NCBI RefSeq assembly: GCF_037893015.1
Contig: NC_133661.1
Span: 188,316,809 to 188,380,808 of the forward strand
Length of the DNA stretch: 64,000 nucleotides
Source of the DNA: Macrotis lagotis
Taxonomy: Eukaryota; Chordata; Mammalia; Peramelemorphia; Peramelidae
Direction: 5' to 3'
The notes below the pieces were generated by a model. The model worked only from the letters and a program-made list of their open reading frames with translations. It was not told where the DNA came from and searched no databases. Positions within the stretch are counted from its first letter, which is position 1, and each line of letters begins with the position of its first letter. Positions 25,001 through 35,989 of this stretch are shown piece by piece. Both the position numbers and the translations under genes were made by a program.

Positions 25001-26250
25001 TTTCCATTCTCTGACTCTGTAGCATAGAAGTCACTCCTCCATCCTGGAATGTTCTTTACTGATCTCAGAATCATGTCTCTCCCTCAAACTACATATCTTT
25101 CCTGATACTGAAAGAGTTGTTCTAGTATAGACCAGAATGGAACTAAATGGGGGTCTCTGTTCTTTTGTTGCCTCTTATTTACTGAACCAAGAAATATGAC
25201 CAGTGACATAATGTTCTAAATTTTCTTTTCCCATGAGAAACCTCTCTTATGAGTCATTAGTGAAGTTAAAACAAAAAAAAAGTTTCCTTAATAATTTATT
25301 AGGTTGGGAAGAAACCAGACTGTAGACAAATTTAAACTATACCATCTTGAGAAAATCCACAGTATTTCAGGATCCCTATGCTAACTGCTATTGGAGGCAT
25401 CATTGTAAGGACAATGATGACATTTGTCAGGATGGTGAAAATGTGTTACTGATCTGGCAATTATGCACTGCATTTTCCAATTTGGAAATGCTTTTTAGTC
25501 ACTCACACATCAGTGGAGCTCAGCAGCTCTTTTCATTGCCAATATTAAGGGTATTCTGTGCCAAAATCCATCTCTATTGACTTGCAGATTTTCTGTTGAG
25601 ACTTCCTTCTCTTTTTTCTTTTCCTCTCCAGAAATACATTCAAAGGAAATTGTAGATCCCAAGATATAGGGGAAGATTGTAGAAACCCTCTTTAGTATAT
25701 GTTCAAATAGTCAGCTCATGTAACATTTTGATAAATATTTAGCAGACAAAAATTCTTCTTTATTTCAAATGGAATCTCTTCATTCTTAGGCTTGTGTGGA
25801 GACGTCAGACTTAAGGGATTTTTTTTTTTCTGGTTATTCAGTCATCGATAGATACTGGACATCTGGGGAGACAGCAACAGCAAAGATAATGATGTAATTA
25901 ACATTTCACACTATTTCTTCCATATTTTTTTGCCCAGATCTTTTGGGCCAAGTCAAAATTCTTTCTGTTGACAATTACTACACCTTCAACTACTCTGGCT
26001 TTTCAGTTTTTCAGACAGGCATAATTCCCAAAGCTGAAAATTCATTTAGCTCAGAGGATCTTAAGCTTTATGTGAAGAAAATTTTTTTCATTTCCCTGAA
26101 CCCTGAAATCATCAGTAAGGTAAGAGAATGCGATAAATGAAGTTCCTGAATGGGTTAGAGGTGCAAATTACCAGTAAGGCATACTCCTTTTCCCTATGGA
26201 AATCTGTTTTCTATAAAGAGAGAAAGGTATTCAACCTATTGACCTGTATT
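22063..26250. other. 4.2 kb without a recognisable gene
   Basis: No ORF longer than about 77 codons and none recognisable. Short segments at about 22190-22270 and 22735-22815 resemble L2 3' ends (for example ATCAGAATGTAAACTTGAGA). A degenerate tandem repeat lies at 23960-24407. Otherwise it appears to be unique sequence. Confidence 0.55.
23960..24407. repeat. Degenerate tandem repeat, three units of about 134-157 bp
   Basis: The motif AAGTTCTTTTCTAG at 23961 recurs as TAAGAATTCTTTTCTAGG at 24094 and 24251. Each is followed by similar text (GAGTCTGAAGTTC then GAGCTTGAAATTC), a GGAGACTCATG or AGAGACTCATG block, and a (G)CAGTTCAAT or GCAACTCAAT block. Units are about 134 and 157 bp long and clearly diverged. 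Confidence 0.6.
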
Positions 26251-26264
26251 CTAGATCAGGAGTT

Positions 26265-26421
26265 ATTTTTTTTCTTACTTTTTTTTTAAATTTTAAGTCA
26301 ATGGGGTTAAGTGACTTGCCCAAGGTCACACAGCTAGGCAATTATTAAGTGTCTGAGGCTGAATTTGAACTCAGGTTCTCCTGCATCCAGGACCAGTGTT
26401 CTATCTATCACCTAGCTGCCT
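26265..26421 (-). mobile_element. Marsupial tRNA-derived SINE, antisense, with target-site duplication
   Basis: Poly(T) is followed by GGGGTTAAGTGACTTGCCCA and the complement of the tRNA-like head at the right end (CACCTAGCTGCC). It is flanked by near-identical 13-bp repeats TAGATCAGGAGTT (26252-26264) and TAGATCAAGAGTT (26422-26434), one mismatch apart. This fixes both ends. Confidence 0.92.
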
Positions 26422-26426
26422 TAGAT

Positions 26427-26605
26427 CAAGAGTTCTTAACCCTTTGGGAAGTCTAGTGGAACCTATAGACTGCTCAGAACGTTTTTAAAAGCATACTTTA
26501 AAATACCTATGATTATAAAGCAAATCAATGATAATGAAATAGTTCTTAATATGTTTTCTTGAAAAAAAAAAGGTTACAGGCCTCAGGTGAAGAACGCCTC
26601 ATTCT
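26427..26605. repeat. Ancient interspersed repeat with inverted ends, copy 1
   Basis: Starts AGTTCTTAACCC and ends near GAAGAACGCC, a TTCTTAAC/GTTAAGAA inverted pair. The body includes TTTGGGAAGTCTAGTGGAAC, like an old mammalian repeat whose body reads CTTTGGCAGTCTGGTGAAGC. The small size and inverted ends suggest a non-autonomous DNA transposon, but the family name was not recalled with certainty. Confidence 0.5.
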
Positions 26606-26649
26606 GTAAATAAGGAAAACAAAACTCACAAAGTTGAGATCTGATAATG

Positions 26650-26674
26650 GCAGAGATTCTTAATCTCTCTGTAA

Positions 26675-26721
<47 letters not shown>

Positions 26722-26905
26722 GTGTGTGTGTGTGTGTGTGTGATGAACACTTTGAAAGACTGATAAAACTTATGAAAACTTTTTCAAGTTCTTTTTAAAT
26801 GGAAAAATTACATAGAATTACCAAATAAACCAAGTAAATTAAAATCAAATTATGGAAAAATTTTTAAAATGTGTTCACATTTCCCAAGGTTAAGAAGCCC
26901 TAGAC
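26650..26905. repeat. Same ancient repeat, copy 2, with a (TG)n expansion
   Basis: Begins AGATTCTTAATC and ends AAGGTTAAGAAGCCC. The body shares with copy 1 and its family the steps AAAGACTG, ATAAAACTTATG and ACATAGAATTACCAAATAAA. The (TG)n tract at 26676-26742 sits near its left end. Confidence 0.5.
26676..26742. repeat. (TG)n microsatellite
   Basis: About 33 TG units with one phase slip near 26721. Likely polymorphic. Confidence 0.97.
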
Positions 26906-27489
26906 TAAGGTTACATAGATAGGCAATGTCAAAGCCAGAACCAGAATCTAAATTCCATGATTCAAATCCAGGATTTTGTCCCAGAGTACTGCCACTTAAG
27001 TGTCACTTAAACAAGCCCATTTCTTTTTGATTACTGAAAAAAAATTAGCCACTCTAAGAACAAGTATGGGGGAGAGGAAAGGTTGATTCCTAAAATGATT
27101 CGTGATAATCTTTTAGATAATCAAATGTTTTTAGGTAACATTAGTACATGAAATACAGATTCTGATACATGATTTTAAGTTTCTTGTTTAGCACACTACC
27201 TACCTCACCTTTAGCAGATAAATTTGAATTGAATCAAACTGGTACAGAATCTATGGTCTCACAAAAGATATTACTTAAATACTTAGTCTACCCCCCCATT
27301 AAAAACATAATCCATCTACTCTACATACTCTTTATTCTAAGTAACCAAATCTGATTAATCCTTTCCCCATCCTCTTTGGATCACCTCTTTTCTCATCTTT
27401 GAGGTAATCCAAGCTTCAGCGGTTCCACTTTTCTAGGTTAAAGAAATAGGATGGTGATTTTTAAAAAGGATCCTCTTCCCTGACTTTCC

Positions 27490-27660
27490 ATTAGTTATGC
27501 AGCTAGCTGACCTTTCAACAGGAGAATATGCCAGTCGTGCTGTGAGGGGTCTCGAAATGGTGGTTGGCTGCCAAGAGCCTTCTCTCCGGGTGGAGAGGGA
27601 GAGAAGCCACGTGACTATGACCCCCTCCCCCACCCAACGGAAAACCGGCAAGGGACCCTG
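27490..27660. promoter_or_regulatory. GC-richer patch with CpGs and a CACGTG E-box
   Basis: In a strongly AT-rich neighbourhood this patch holds several CpGs (GTCGTG, CTCGAA, TCCGGG, CCACGTGAC, AACGGA, ACCGGC). The palindromic E-box CACGTG is at about 27609-27614. It could be a decayed or small promoter. No adjacent coding exon was found, so the call is weak. Confidence 0.25.
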
Positions 27661-27663
27661 GTC

Positions 27664-27720
27664 TGGAGCCCTACTTTTTTTTCTTTTTTTTTCTTTTTTT
27701 TTTTTTGGAGCCCTACTTTT
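27664..27720 (-). mobile_element. Poly(A)-only retrotransposition footprint (antisense poly(T))
   Basis: The 15-bp direct repeat TGGAGCCCTACTTTT occurs at 27664-27678 and 27706-27720. Between the copies there is only T-rich sequence with two C interruptions. The repeat ends in TTTT, as expected for a target duplication made by L1 endonuclease for a minus-strand insertion. Confidence 0.6.
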
Positions 27721-28504
27721 CCAGCTGGAATGGTAGGGGGTGGGAGAAGGGGAGAGGCGGTGAAGAGCCATCTTCATCTGACATCTTCACTTCAGCATCA
27801 AAGCAGCAACTACCAGCTTTGATACAAGGTGTCCTAGTTTCTAGGGCCTTAGTTTTAGAAACTGCAGATTTATGTTTGAATCTTACCAGAGAGAAAAAAA
27901 AAACAACTTTTCATTTTAGTTTCTTCCTCTGAAAACAAAACTCTAACTAAAAATGACTGACATTTACCATCTATAAAGGTCCTTCAGGTTAATTTATATC
28001 ATTTGGGGTCACAGATAATATTAGTCTCATTTTACAGATAAGAAATTTGGGATTCAAGGGATGTTAAGGGGTCTACCCATAGTGACCTAAACCGAGGAGA
28101 AACAGTAGAATAAGAGATAAAATCACCAATTTTATTTTTTTTTGGGGGGGGGGGGAGAGGGAATATTGCATTCAATAAATTAAAAAAAATCAAACTCTAA
28201 ATTTATGTTCTCACTTTTTTTTTAAAGCGGAGTCTGCCCCCTCCATCTTGTGTCCTCTCATTCCACAGAAAAGAACAAAATAAAAACGGCCCTTTAGGTA
28301 GACCCAAGTACTGAGGAAGTCTCACCACCTTTCTCTGCCTGGAATAATGTTGACTGTCAAGTAAAGTTCAAGAGGAAAGTAAAAAAAGGTGGGTGTGGAA
28401 AAATCCATTGTTTTGCATAAAGCCCTTATATTTACAGATAACAGCAGATAAGCTCCAGCAAAGCCACAGGTCAAAAAATTGGTTAAAAAGCTGTTATATG
28501 GAGC

Positions 28505-28705
28505 CTTTCTATTGGATGAAATGAATGAGAGGTGGGATGATTCTTTTGATTCTCTTACCTTCCAATAGGAACAGACATGGTGACTTTTTTATTCCCTCCC
28601 ATCCAATGGGAGGAGAAGGCAAGGTTACCCTTCTCTCTGCTCTTACCACTTAGCCAGAGAAGGAGAATTTATTCCCTTTTGTTCTCTTATCATCCAATGG
28701 AAAGA
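28505..28705. repeat. Degenerate repeats carrying four CCAAT/ATTGG boxes
   Basis: ATTGG at 28511-28515 and CCAAT at 28562-28566, 28603-28607 and 28694-28698. The last two lie in similar contexts: ATTCCCT at 28591 and 28671, then CATCCAATGG and AAAGAG or GAGGAG. This suggests a decayed local duplication. Confidence 0.4.
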
Positions 28706-28982
28706 GTATACTTTGGAGTGTGGTTCACAGGGATGCACTTTTAAATATAACTTTAATTTCTAACATTTTCTCCATCACTTTAAATCTAGACAGTCAACCT
28801 ATAAGTCTCAATGTTTAGTGGTTTGCTGATTTATGATCTCTTTTCATCCTAACTATAATCTGGGAGTCAGGATTGGAGGATGGGGAGTAAACAGACTTTA
28901 AGGCAACAGAGTTTAAGCAATTTGCCCGGAGTCACAAAGGACTTTAATCACCAACTCTCTCATATAACAGAACCTGAGTCCC

Positions 28983-29150
28983 ATGGAAGTTATAGGGTCA
29001 CAAATTTATAACGGGAAGAGATCTTAGAGGCAATCTATTCCAACCCCCCTTCATTTTACAGGTGACTGAAATAAAACCTACAGATGTAAATAGGTGAATT
29101 GATTCATTAATTTCACCCAATGAGAGAACTAAAATTTGAGCTCCTGCTTC
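28983..29150 (+). mobile_element. CR1/L3-like fragment
   Basis: Shows the pattern ATCTTAGAGGCAATCTATTC-CAACCCCC-CATTTTACAGGTGA known from L3/CR1-related mammalian repeats. Old and non-coding. Confidence 0.45.
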
Positions 29151-29699
29151 ACCGCCTTGTGCTCACCATCACAATGAGGAATAACTCAGTTTTGGGATCT
29201 GTGTGCCCATGGGAGAGTTTTCCAGGATATCCTTTCCCTGGAATGAATTTGGAGTTGTTGACTGAAGAAATGAGTCCCAAGCTGCATCCTGAGTAGCAAC
29301 ATTCTGGTAGGGGGAATAACCCAAGATAGAGAGCAGATACTCCCAGTACAATTAGGATTGGCATAAATTGGCCCTTTCTAGAGCTATTATAAAGATTTTC
29401 AGACTGTAGTAGATCTCTGTGACTGGCAGTCACTGGCCCCAGATAAGTTTTATTTACCCCTCACCCTACCCACTTTTCAATTTTCACTCATTCCCTTGAC
29501 CATATATATAATCAGATACTTATTGCCTGTTGTTCTAACTGCATCAAGTTTCAAGCTTGTCTTTCCCTCTACTTCCCCTCCTCTCCCAAGATAGTTCAGA
29601 CTACAATGATTTCTTTCAAGGACTACTCTAATTCCTTCTGAATTGGTTTTACAATCTCTAATCTCTCTATCTTTCAATCTTCCTCTGTATAGCAAACAA

Positions 29700-29870
29700 A
29701 TTAATAGGCCTAAGGTAGGATTATAACTTTGTCATTCTGCTACTCAAGAAGCTCCAGGGACTATTGCTTCTAGACAAAATTCAAAATCCTCTCTTTAGCA
29801 TTTAATGATCTAAACAATTTAATTATAACCTACTTTGCCTTTCCTGTAACATTCTTCAGAGCAGGTGTCC
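29700..29870 (+). mobile_element. L2 LINE fragment
   Basis: Contains CATTCTGCTACTCAAGAAGC, then AGACAAAATTCAAAATCCTC and GCATTTAATGATCTA, in the order seen in the L2 3' region. Old. Confidence 0.5.
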
Positions 29871-31764
29871 AAAAAAGAAACAGGCACACCTGGGTCATAA
29901 AATCATAGCCTTTTATTTACTTTTTTATTTTCAATTTCTTTATTTTTTCTATTTCTTATTCTCTTTTATTTTCTAGAAACACAAATTCTGCAGATGTCCC
30001 CAATTGACTGGATATTGCAGAGATCAAAGACATATTTGAAGTTCCTGATTCTCCTCTCCCCACCCCCAATTCCCTATCAGACCTCCCCTTTGCCATAATT
30101 TGGTAGTGAGGCCTCTAGGTATATAACACACATAAGTGAATCTGACACCTAGACTGCTCCCAATTTATTAATTCACCCAATTTCCTAATTTTATGGTTTC
30201 TTGCCTTCCTGAGGCAAGTTTATCTACTTCTCTATAGAAAGTGATTTCCTTTTGTTCATAGTTAGATGTAAATTAACTTGATCTACATCTTGTAAATGCA
30301 GATTCCTTTTAGTTAGTTGTAATTTATTTTGTTCTTTATCTTATAAACCTACATTGCTCACTTCAACCTCTGGTTATACATCAATCCACTTAATAGTTTT
30401 TTTTTTTCATCCTTCTAAGCTGTTTCTCTGCCAGAAATAGACTCCTTTCCTCAGTTTTTCATATAGGATGTAGAAATGAAAGCTAATCACATATTTGATT
30501 TCCCTTCACACACTCTATTTTCCTCCTGTCTGTTTGGGAGGCAAACTGAGGGAAGTGATACTGGTGCTGAATTTTTAGTCAGCAACCTGTATTCAATTCC
30601 TTGTTCTGTCATTGTATGAATCTGAATAAATTATTTCTCAAAATTAAGGGGTTGGTATAAGAAATGATTAAGGTCCTTTTCCATTTCTAATTCTACTTTT
30701 TGTCTCTTTTATCTTCTTCCCACATTGGATTACCAGGGAGTTAACCTCCCTAATCCCAGGTTTTGTATTTGTAAATCATATTTATGTCACATTGAATATC
30801 AATAGCATAGAGTTTCTGAGATCTTAAATGAGATAAATGTACCAGAAATGTCCTGCTATCTCCAGTAAATGTCAAGTTTTGCATTATTAATGAGATATAG
30901 TCTAACTAATCTGTTTGCTTTTGCTTCCAGAGGTCATTCTTCTTGACTCTGTCCTGTAAGTCTCCCAGAGGTCATTCTTTCTTCCATTCCTGTACTTCTG
31001 CAAAGTTGGAGTCTGTATTTAGAATGCACTTTCTTCACTTTTATTTTTCTTTTCTGCACCAAACCTCTCTTTCCACCACATGTATTGAAATACAATATTA
31101 ATATTTGTACTTCAAGCCCTGTATAGAAGGGGTTCTTGACACCTTTCTGGGTCCTGAGAAAATCCTCAGAAATATGAAGTTGGCTAGGTACCTTTGGGTC
31201 TGACAATGATCGGACAGGACCCAAATGTTTGACTCTGGGATGATGAGATATTCCATAAGTTTGTTTGAGATTCACAAAGCACCCTTGTTAACCTAATCAT
31301 CTTGCTGTATCTGTAAAATCCCTACTTCCTCCCAACACTGTCTCCCCTTCCCCAGATGCAGGTGGAACCAAAAATAGTAAATTCAATTCCCTTAAACCTG
31401 TGGGAAGCCCATGAATATGTGACTCCCTCTTTTCAGGAAACATGTTAAGACTCTGACCCTCTTCCATCCTTGTCTAGGCCCCTATCTATACTAAACCATA
31501 TGTTTGCATAATGATTTTAGTAGTCTGACAAGAAAATATCTTATCTCTATGCCTCACTTATTGATGTCATAATTTCTAGTCAAATGACTCCTGGATTTAT
31601 GTATCTAGCCCTACAGTCTCTTAAATTTCCACATTATCAACAGAACTGGATAAATTGTAGACAGCTAAAATTCCTGTCTAAATTAGAATCATTATCTTTC
31701 TTCTAATCCCTTAGCCCTGGCTAAAATTATTTATTTTTGTTAATGTTACTGTCATGCTTTGAGT
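29871..31764. other. 1.9 kb without a recognisable gene
   Basis: No convincing ORF; the longest is 113 codons on the minus strand at 30934-31275, with no recognisable domain. A CR1/L3-tailed SINE scrap is likely at about 30590-30700 (a GTCATTGTATGAATCTGAA then AAGGTCCTTTTCCATTTCTA pattern). Confidence 0.5.
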
Positions 31765-32375
31765 CAAACACCATTGTAATGTTAGTGTTATCTTGGACTT
31801 CTCATTCTTACCCACTGTATCCAATAAATTTTTAAATATTATTGTTTTTACCATGACATTTCTCATATCCTTCCCCTTCCCTTTATTCACTCACCCACTA
31901 CTTTTCTTCAAGCTCTTCTCATCTCTCTTAAGTCTTTCATACGCTGTCTCTTTATACTTTTTTAGTCTTTTTATACCTTACTCCCCACCATTTACTCTAA
32001 AATCCAGGGATACTGGCTTCCTTGCTGTTTTTAAAAAAAGACACTCCATCTTCCTACTCTGGACATCATTTCATGTAATGATCTCCCTCCTCTAGTCCAT
32101 TTCTTGGCTTCCTTGACTTCTTTCAAATTCTAACTAAAATCTCACTTTTTTATAGGAAATGTTGATTGATCTTTTCTAATTATAGTGCTTTCACTTTGTT
32201 GACTAATTTTATTTTATTCTGAATATATCTTGTTTGCACATGGGTTTTATATTTGAGTATTGTCTCTTCCTTTAGATTCTGAGTTCCTTGAAAGCAAGAA
32301 TCAACTTTTACATTTATTTGTAACACATTATTTTTCACATAGTAGGCAATTAACAAATGTTTTTAGTAAATACCT
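31765..32375 (+). mobile_element. L2 LINE, 3' end
   Basis: Read in order: TATCTTGGACTTCTCATTCT, TCACTCACCCACTA, AAAATCTCACTTTTTTATAG, TAGTGCTTTCACTTTGTTGA, GATTCTGAGTTCCTTGAAAG and finally CACATAGTAGGCAATTAACA. These are the successive landmarks of the L2 3' end. It is heavily diverged. Confidence 0.7.
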
Positions 32376-32384
32376 CAAGAAATG

Positions 32385-32434
32385 AAGGGAAGGAACAAGC
32401 ATTTAATAAGTATGTTCTATGTGCCAGACATTGT

Positions 32435-32473
<39 letters not shown>

Positions 32474-32660
32474 GAGAGAGAGAGACAGACAGAGAGACAG
32501 AGAGAGAGAGGATTTTATTATTCCATTTTACAACTGGGAAAAGAAACTGAAGCAGAGAACAATTAAATGACTTGCTCAGATTCTTCCAGTTAGTATGATT
32601 ATATTTTAATTCATATCTTACTGTAGGTCAGTGCTATCTCCTCTGAGCTACTTATTTGTC
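32385..32660 (+). mobile_element. MIR/THER-like SINE with an internal (GA)n tract
   Basis: AACAAGCATTTAATAAGTAT, then CTATGTGCCAGACATTGTG, then after the GA tract CCATTTTACAACTGGGAAAA and AACTGAAGCAGAGAA. This is the order of an ancient mammalian SINE. (GA)n/(GACA)n at 32438-32511 has expanded within it. Confidence 0.5.
32438..32511. repeat. (GA)n with GACA interruptions
   Basis: A pure (GA)n stretch followed by GAGACAGACA-type units. A likely unstable tract. Confidence 0.95.
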
Positions 32661-32849
32661 TCTAGGTTTTGAACTACCTTAAACCTTTCTTCATTTCATT
32701 CTATTCTTCTCTTATCTCCCAAAGAAATTTTGTACATCCTGGTACCACTGATATCATGATACCAATCCTACTCAAAATATCAGAGGCTCTGTATTACCTC
32801 CTGAATCAAATATAAATTTTTGTTTTGTTTTTATCTAACATCTTTCTTT

Positions 32850-33027
32850 GACCTATCTTTTTTTCTTTTTTCTTTCTTTCTTTTTTCTTTTTTGGTTTTT
32901 GCAAGGCAATGAGTTTAAGTGACTTATCCAAGGTCACATAGGTGATTAAGAATCTGAGGTCAGATCTGAACTCAGGTCCTCCTGACTCCAGGACCAGTGC
33001 TCTATCCACTGTTCCACCTAACTGCCC
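32850..33027 (-). mobile_element. Marsupial tRNA-derived SINE, antisense, inside L2
   Basis: A T-rich start, then GCAAGGCAATGAGTTTAAGT, CAAGGTCACATAGG and ACTCCAGGACCAGTGCTCTA, ending CACCTAACTGCCC. It is intact end to end. The right end abuts the first unit of a 33-bp tandem repeat. Target-site repeats are unclear. Confidence 0.88.
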
Positions 33028-33123
33028 TTCTTTGCATTTTAATCAACCCCTTCTTTGCCCTTCTTTGCATTTTAATCAACCCCTTCTTTGCCCTTCTTTG
33101 CATTTTAATCAACCCCTTCTTTG
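33028..33123. repeat. 33-bp minisatellite, about three copies
   Basis: Units at 33028-33060, 33061-33093 and 33094-33123 (the last partial). Each is TTCTTTGCATTTTAATCAAC followed by CCCTTCTTTGCCC. The copies are essentially identical, which implies a recent expansion. One frame reads PSLHFNQPLLC three times but no gene is inferred. Confidence 0.93.
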
Positions 33124-33468
33124 CATGCTTTTATTGACTATCTGTTATGCCTGGGATCCATTCCTTCTATGTCTTTGTCTCTTATTCCCCTTTGTTTTCT
33201 TCAAGAGAAGTTAAAACTCTATTTTTAAAGTTGTGCTTTTCCTGATTCTTCTGGGTACTAGTGTCTTCTCCTTCCCCAATTACCGTACCATAATTATTCT
33301 GTGTGTATTTTGTACATACTTAGATAAGGCACATGTTGTCTGGGCTGATGAAATTTAAGGTCTTTGGTGGCTAGTATTTTAATTCTTGTTTCACGAATAT
33401 GTAATATAATGTTTGGCATACAGTAACTACTAAATATGTTAAATGGTTGATTTTGTCCAATTCCTACA

Positions 33469-35831
33469 TTTTAAGGTAAGGAAACAGGCCTATGAAACCA
33501 TTCATTACAGTATTAAATATAGGCACAGTACTTGATAGCTATTTGGTACTTAATAACTGGTATTGGGATTCCATGCTCTCTCCTAAGGGAATTAAAGTAG
33601 AAGTGATACTCCTTTCAGTGACCACCCCCTGAATATCTTGCATCTGTCTGAGAATAATTTTTATATACTTTAGGGAACCTATAGTAATGCCAGATTAGCG
33701 GTTTTAATGACTCCCATTGCAAATTGAGTATCTCTATTCCCAGTTCCTCAGAAATTCCATTTTGTCCACCACTATTAAACAACTAATATTGTTCAACTAG
33801 AGTAGGTATTTAAAAATCTTTCCACCATGCTACTGGGCTGAAGATTTATTTGACTATAGTGTGGTCCTGGTATCTGCTTTTACTCTGGTAGGTGAAGACA
33901 TTTTCAAATTATTTGCCTTCCAAAAAATTTAAGGTTATGATGAATGGGCAAGATATGGTGAAAAAATATAAAACAAAGAAGCAGAGTGCTAATTACTGTG
34001 TTGGGGTAGTGAAGTCAATTTGGAGGTTGAAAACCTAGGATTAAATTTGAGCTCTTTTAAATGAATGATCTTAGACACAATATTTTTCTGACTTTTAATT
34101 CATCCATAAAATGAAGGAACTGGGCTTAATGATCTTCAAGATCCTTTCCAGCTGAAAAATCATCTGATCCTTTTGTAAGACTTTTGTCTTAGCTTCTATT
34201 CCCTTCAGAGCATGTGCTAATTGTATCAAAACATAAAGGGATTGGTATAATGATAGAACTCACAAAATAGGCTTTGGGAGCTAAATGAGGAAATGACATG
34301 AAGAGATGAAAGAATTCTCCCAAAATCTCATAGTTAGGCAATCACAATATCACAACTAGAACCAAAGTCATTCTGTACAGCAACTTTAATTATAATATAC
34401 TGTTTATTAAATTAATTATGATCATATTGTCAACTTGTTTCTAATCAAGTAATTGCAGAAGAAAGTGAAAAGCCCCATATTCTGAAAGTTGTCTGCAGAT
34501 TCTGAGCTGTTGTCTTTCCTTCATGAGACCATTATCTAGCATTATCTTATTATTTGAGGAAACAAAGCATAAAAAAATCAAATCCAAGATATCTTATACT
34601 GAATTCTAACATGTAGAAAATAATGATTATCATGGCAGGCCAGAATGCTTAGCACAGTAGTTGGTGCTTAATGAATATTTTTCAACTAACTGACTTGCAT
34701 ATTAGAAAGAAAGAAAGATGGATTTTAAGCCAGAATATCTGGCTAAAGTTCCAGTTTCACTTTTGTCTTCTAACCTGTGTGAATCACTTAAAATTTTTTC
34801 CTTAATCTTTTTTCCTTGCAAAATATGGATGTTAAACTCAATGGCCTCTAAAGTTTCTTCTAGCTCTAATAGACTGAAGTTGCTCTTCCACATAGCTCTG
34901 CCTGGAAGATAGAAAAAAACATTCATTTCAATATCAATAATCACCATAGAATAATAGATGTAGAATTAGAAGGAACTTTAAAAACCATATATTTAAATCC
35001 CTCCTTTTGCAGGAGAAAATTGAACCTCACAGAAATTAAATGAATTGCCCCAATGTCTCTAATCCTGAGTTTTTCTGAATCTCAGAACAATGTCTGGAAT
35101 GCCAAGTTCAATATATTTTAAGGAGAGTAGTTCTAAATAGAAGAGTTATGCTTACACTTAAGTTAACGAAGCAGTGTTACAGCTATGATATGAGAGGGTA
35201 TAGTTTGAGAGGAAATTGTCTGAAAAAAATCTATGGTTTTGATGGAAAGAAAGCTCAAATTGAGTCAGTTCTGTGGTATGGTTGCTAAGGAAATTAATAT
35301 AATCTTAGGTTCTATTTAAGGAATTATAGAATTCAAGAATAAAGATGTCCTAGTTTTCATATTACCCTGGTCAGACCATATCTGAGAAAAAAATTGAAAA
35401 GATTCAGAATATCTAGAGAATAATGAAAAGTCTTGGGTTCATAACAAATTATGAAGAAAATTTAAAATGTTTATAATGAAGTAGAGAAGACTTTAGGGGA
35501 ATATCTTTATCTTCTTGAAGGACTGTCAATTAGAAAATCGTTAGATTCATTCATCTTGGTCCCAGAGAGCAGAATTAGAGTCATGAATGGAAGTAGAAAA
35601 GAGGCATATTTATTAGTGACTGAACGGAAAGATTTAAAAAAAAATCTGTCCCAAAGTGAAACAGATTAGCTTAGATTTTGCCCTCAAAGTAGGTTTTAAC
35701 CAATTGAAAAATCATATTTGTTGGAGATGATTGTAGAGGTAATTATATTTCTGATACTATTTGAACTGAATAGTCTCTGAGCTCCTTTCCAACTCCGAAA
35801 TTTTGTGATTTGAAGTGGTAATTCATAATTT
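33469..35831. other. 2.4 kb without a recognisable gene
   Basis: Contains weak CR1/L3-tailed SINE scraps at about 34040-34165 (CATCCATAAAATGAAGGAAC then TTCAAGATCCTTTCCAGCTG), 34740-34880 and 34940-35060. An L2-like 3' tip lies at about 34640-34690. No ORF above 81 codons and nothing recognisable. Confidence 0.5.
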
Positions 35832-35843
35832 GATTTAACACAT

Positions 35844-35989
35844 CTTTTTTTAGTTTTTGCAATGGCGTTAAGTGACTTGCCCAGGCCCACACCACTAGGT
35901 AATTATTAAGTGTCTGAGACCAGATTTGAACTCAGGTACTCCTGACTGTAGGGCAGGTGCTTTGTCCCCTGAGCCACCTAACTGCCCCC
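35844..35989 (-). mobile_element. Marsupial tRNA-derived SINE, antisense, perfect 12-bp target duplication
   Basis: Poly(T), then TTAAGTGACTTGCCCAGGCC, TTGAACTCAGGTACTCCTGA and the head complement ending AACTGCCCC. GATTTAACACAT occurs exactly on both sides (35832-35843 and 35990-36001). The element is whole. Confidence 0.96.

Larger units (their letters stand above)
26906..29699. other. 2.8 kb without a recognisable gene; several small features
   Basis: Contains a GC- and CpG-richer patch (27490-27780), a poly(T) tract with flanking direct repeats (27664-27720), a MIR-like scrap at about 28015-28075, a CCAAT-rich stretch (28505-28705) and a CR1/L3-like scrap at about 28983-29150. ORFs here are at most 114 codons, run through simple sequence, and look incidental. 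Confidence 0.55.
32690..33468 (+). mobile_element. Second L2 LINE 3' end, interrupted by a SINE
   Basis: The left part (32690-32850) has GAGGCTCTGTATTACCTCCT and GAATCAAATATAAATTTTT. The right part (33120-33468) has GCCTGGGATCCATTC, TGCTTTTCCTGATTCTTCTG, TTGTACATACTTAGATAAGG and TTGGCATACAGTAACTACTA. It is the same family as the neighbour at 31765, in the same orientation, split by an antisense SINE. Confidence 0.6.

Noticed and set aside
27433-27932. ORFs of 75-114 codons with Lys- or Phe-rich runs
   Set aside because: They run through the poly(T) insertion and the GC-richer patch, and have no recognisable domain.
32942-33214. 90-codon ORF with a repeated PSLHFNQPLLC
   Set aside because: It is the translation of a SINE end and a 33-bp minisatellite, not a protein repeat.
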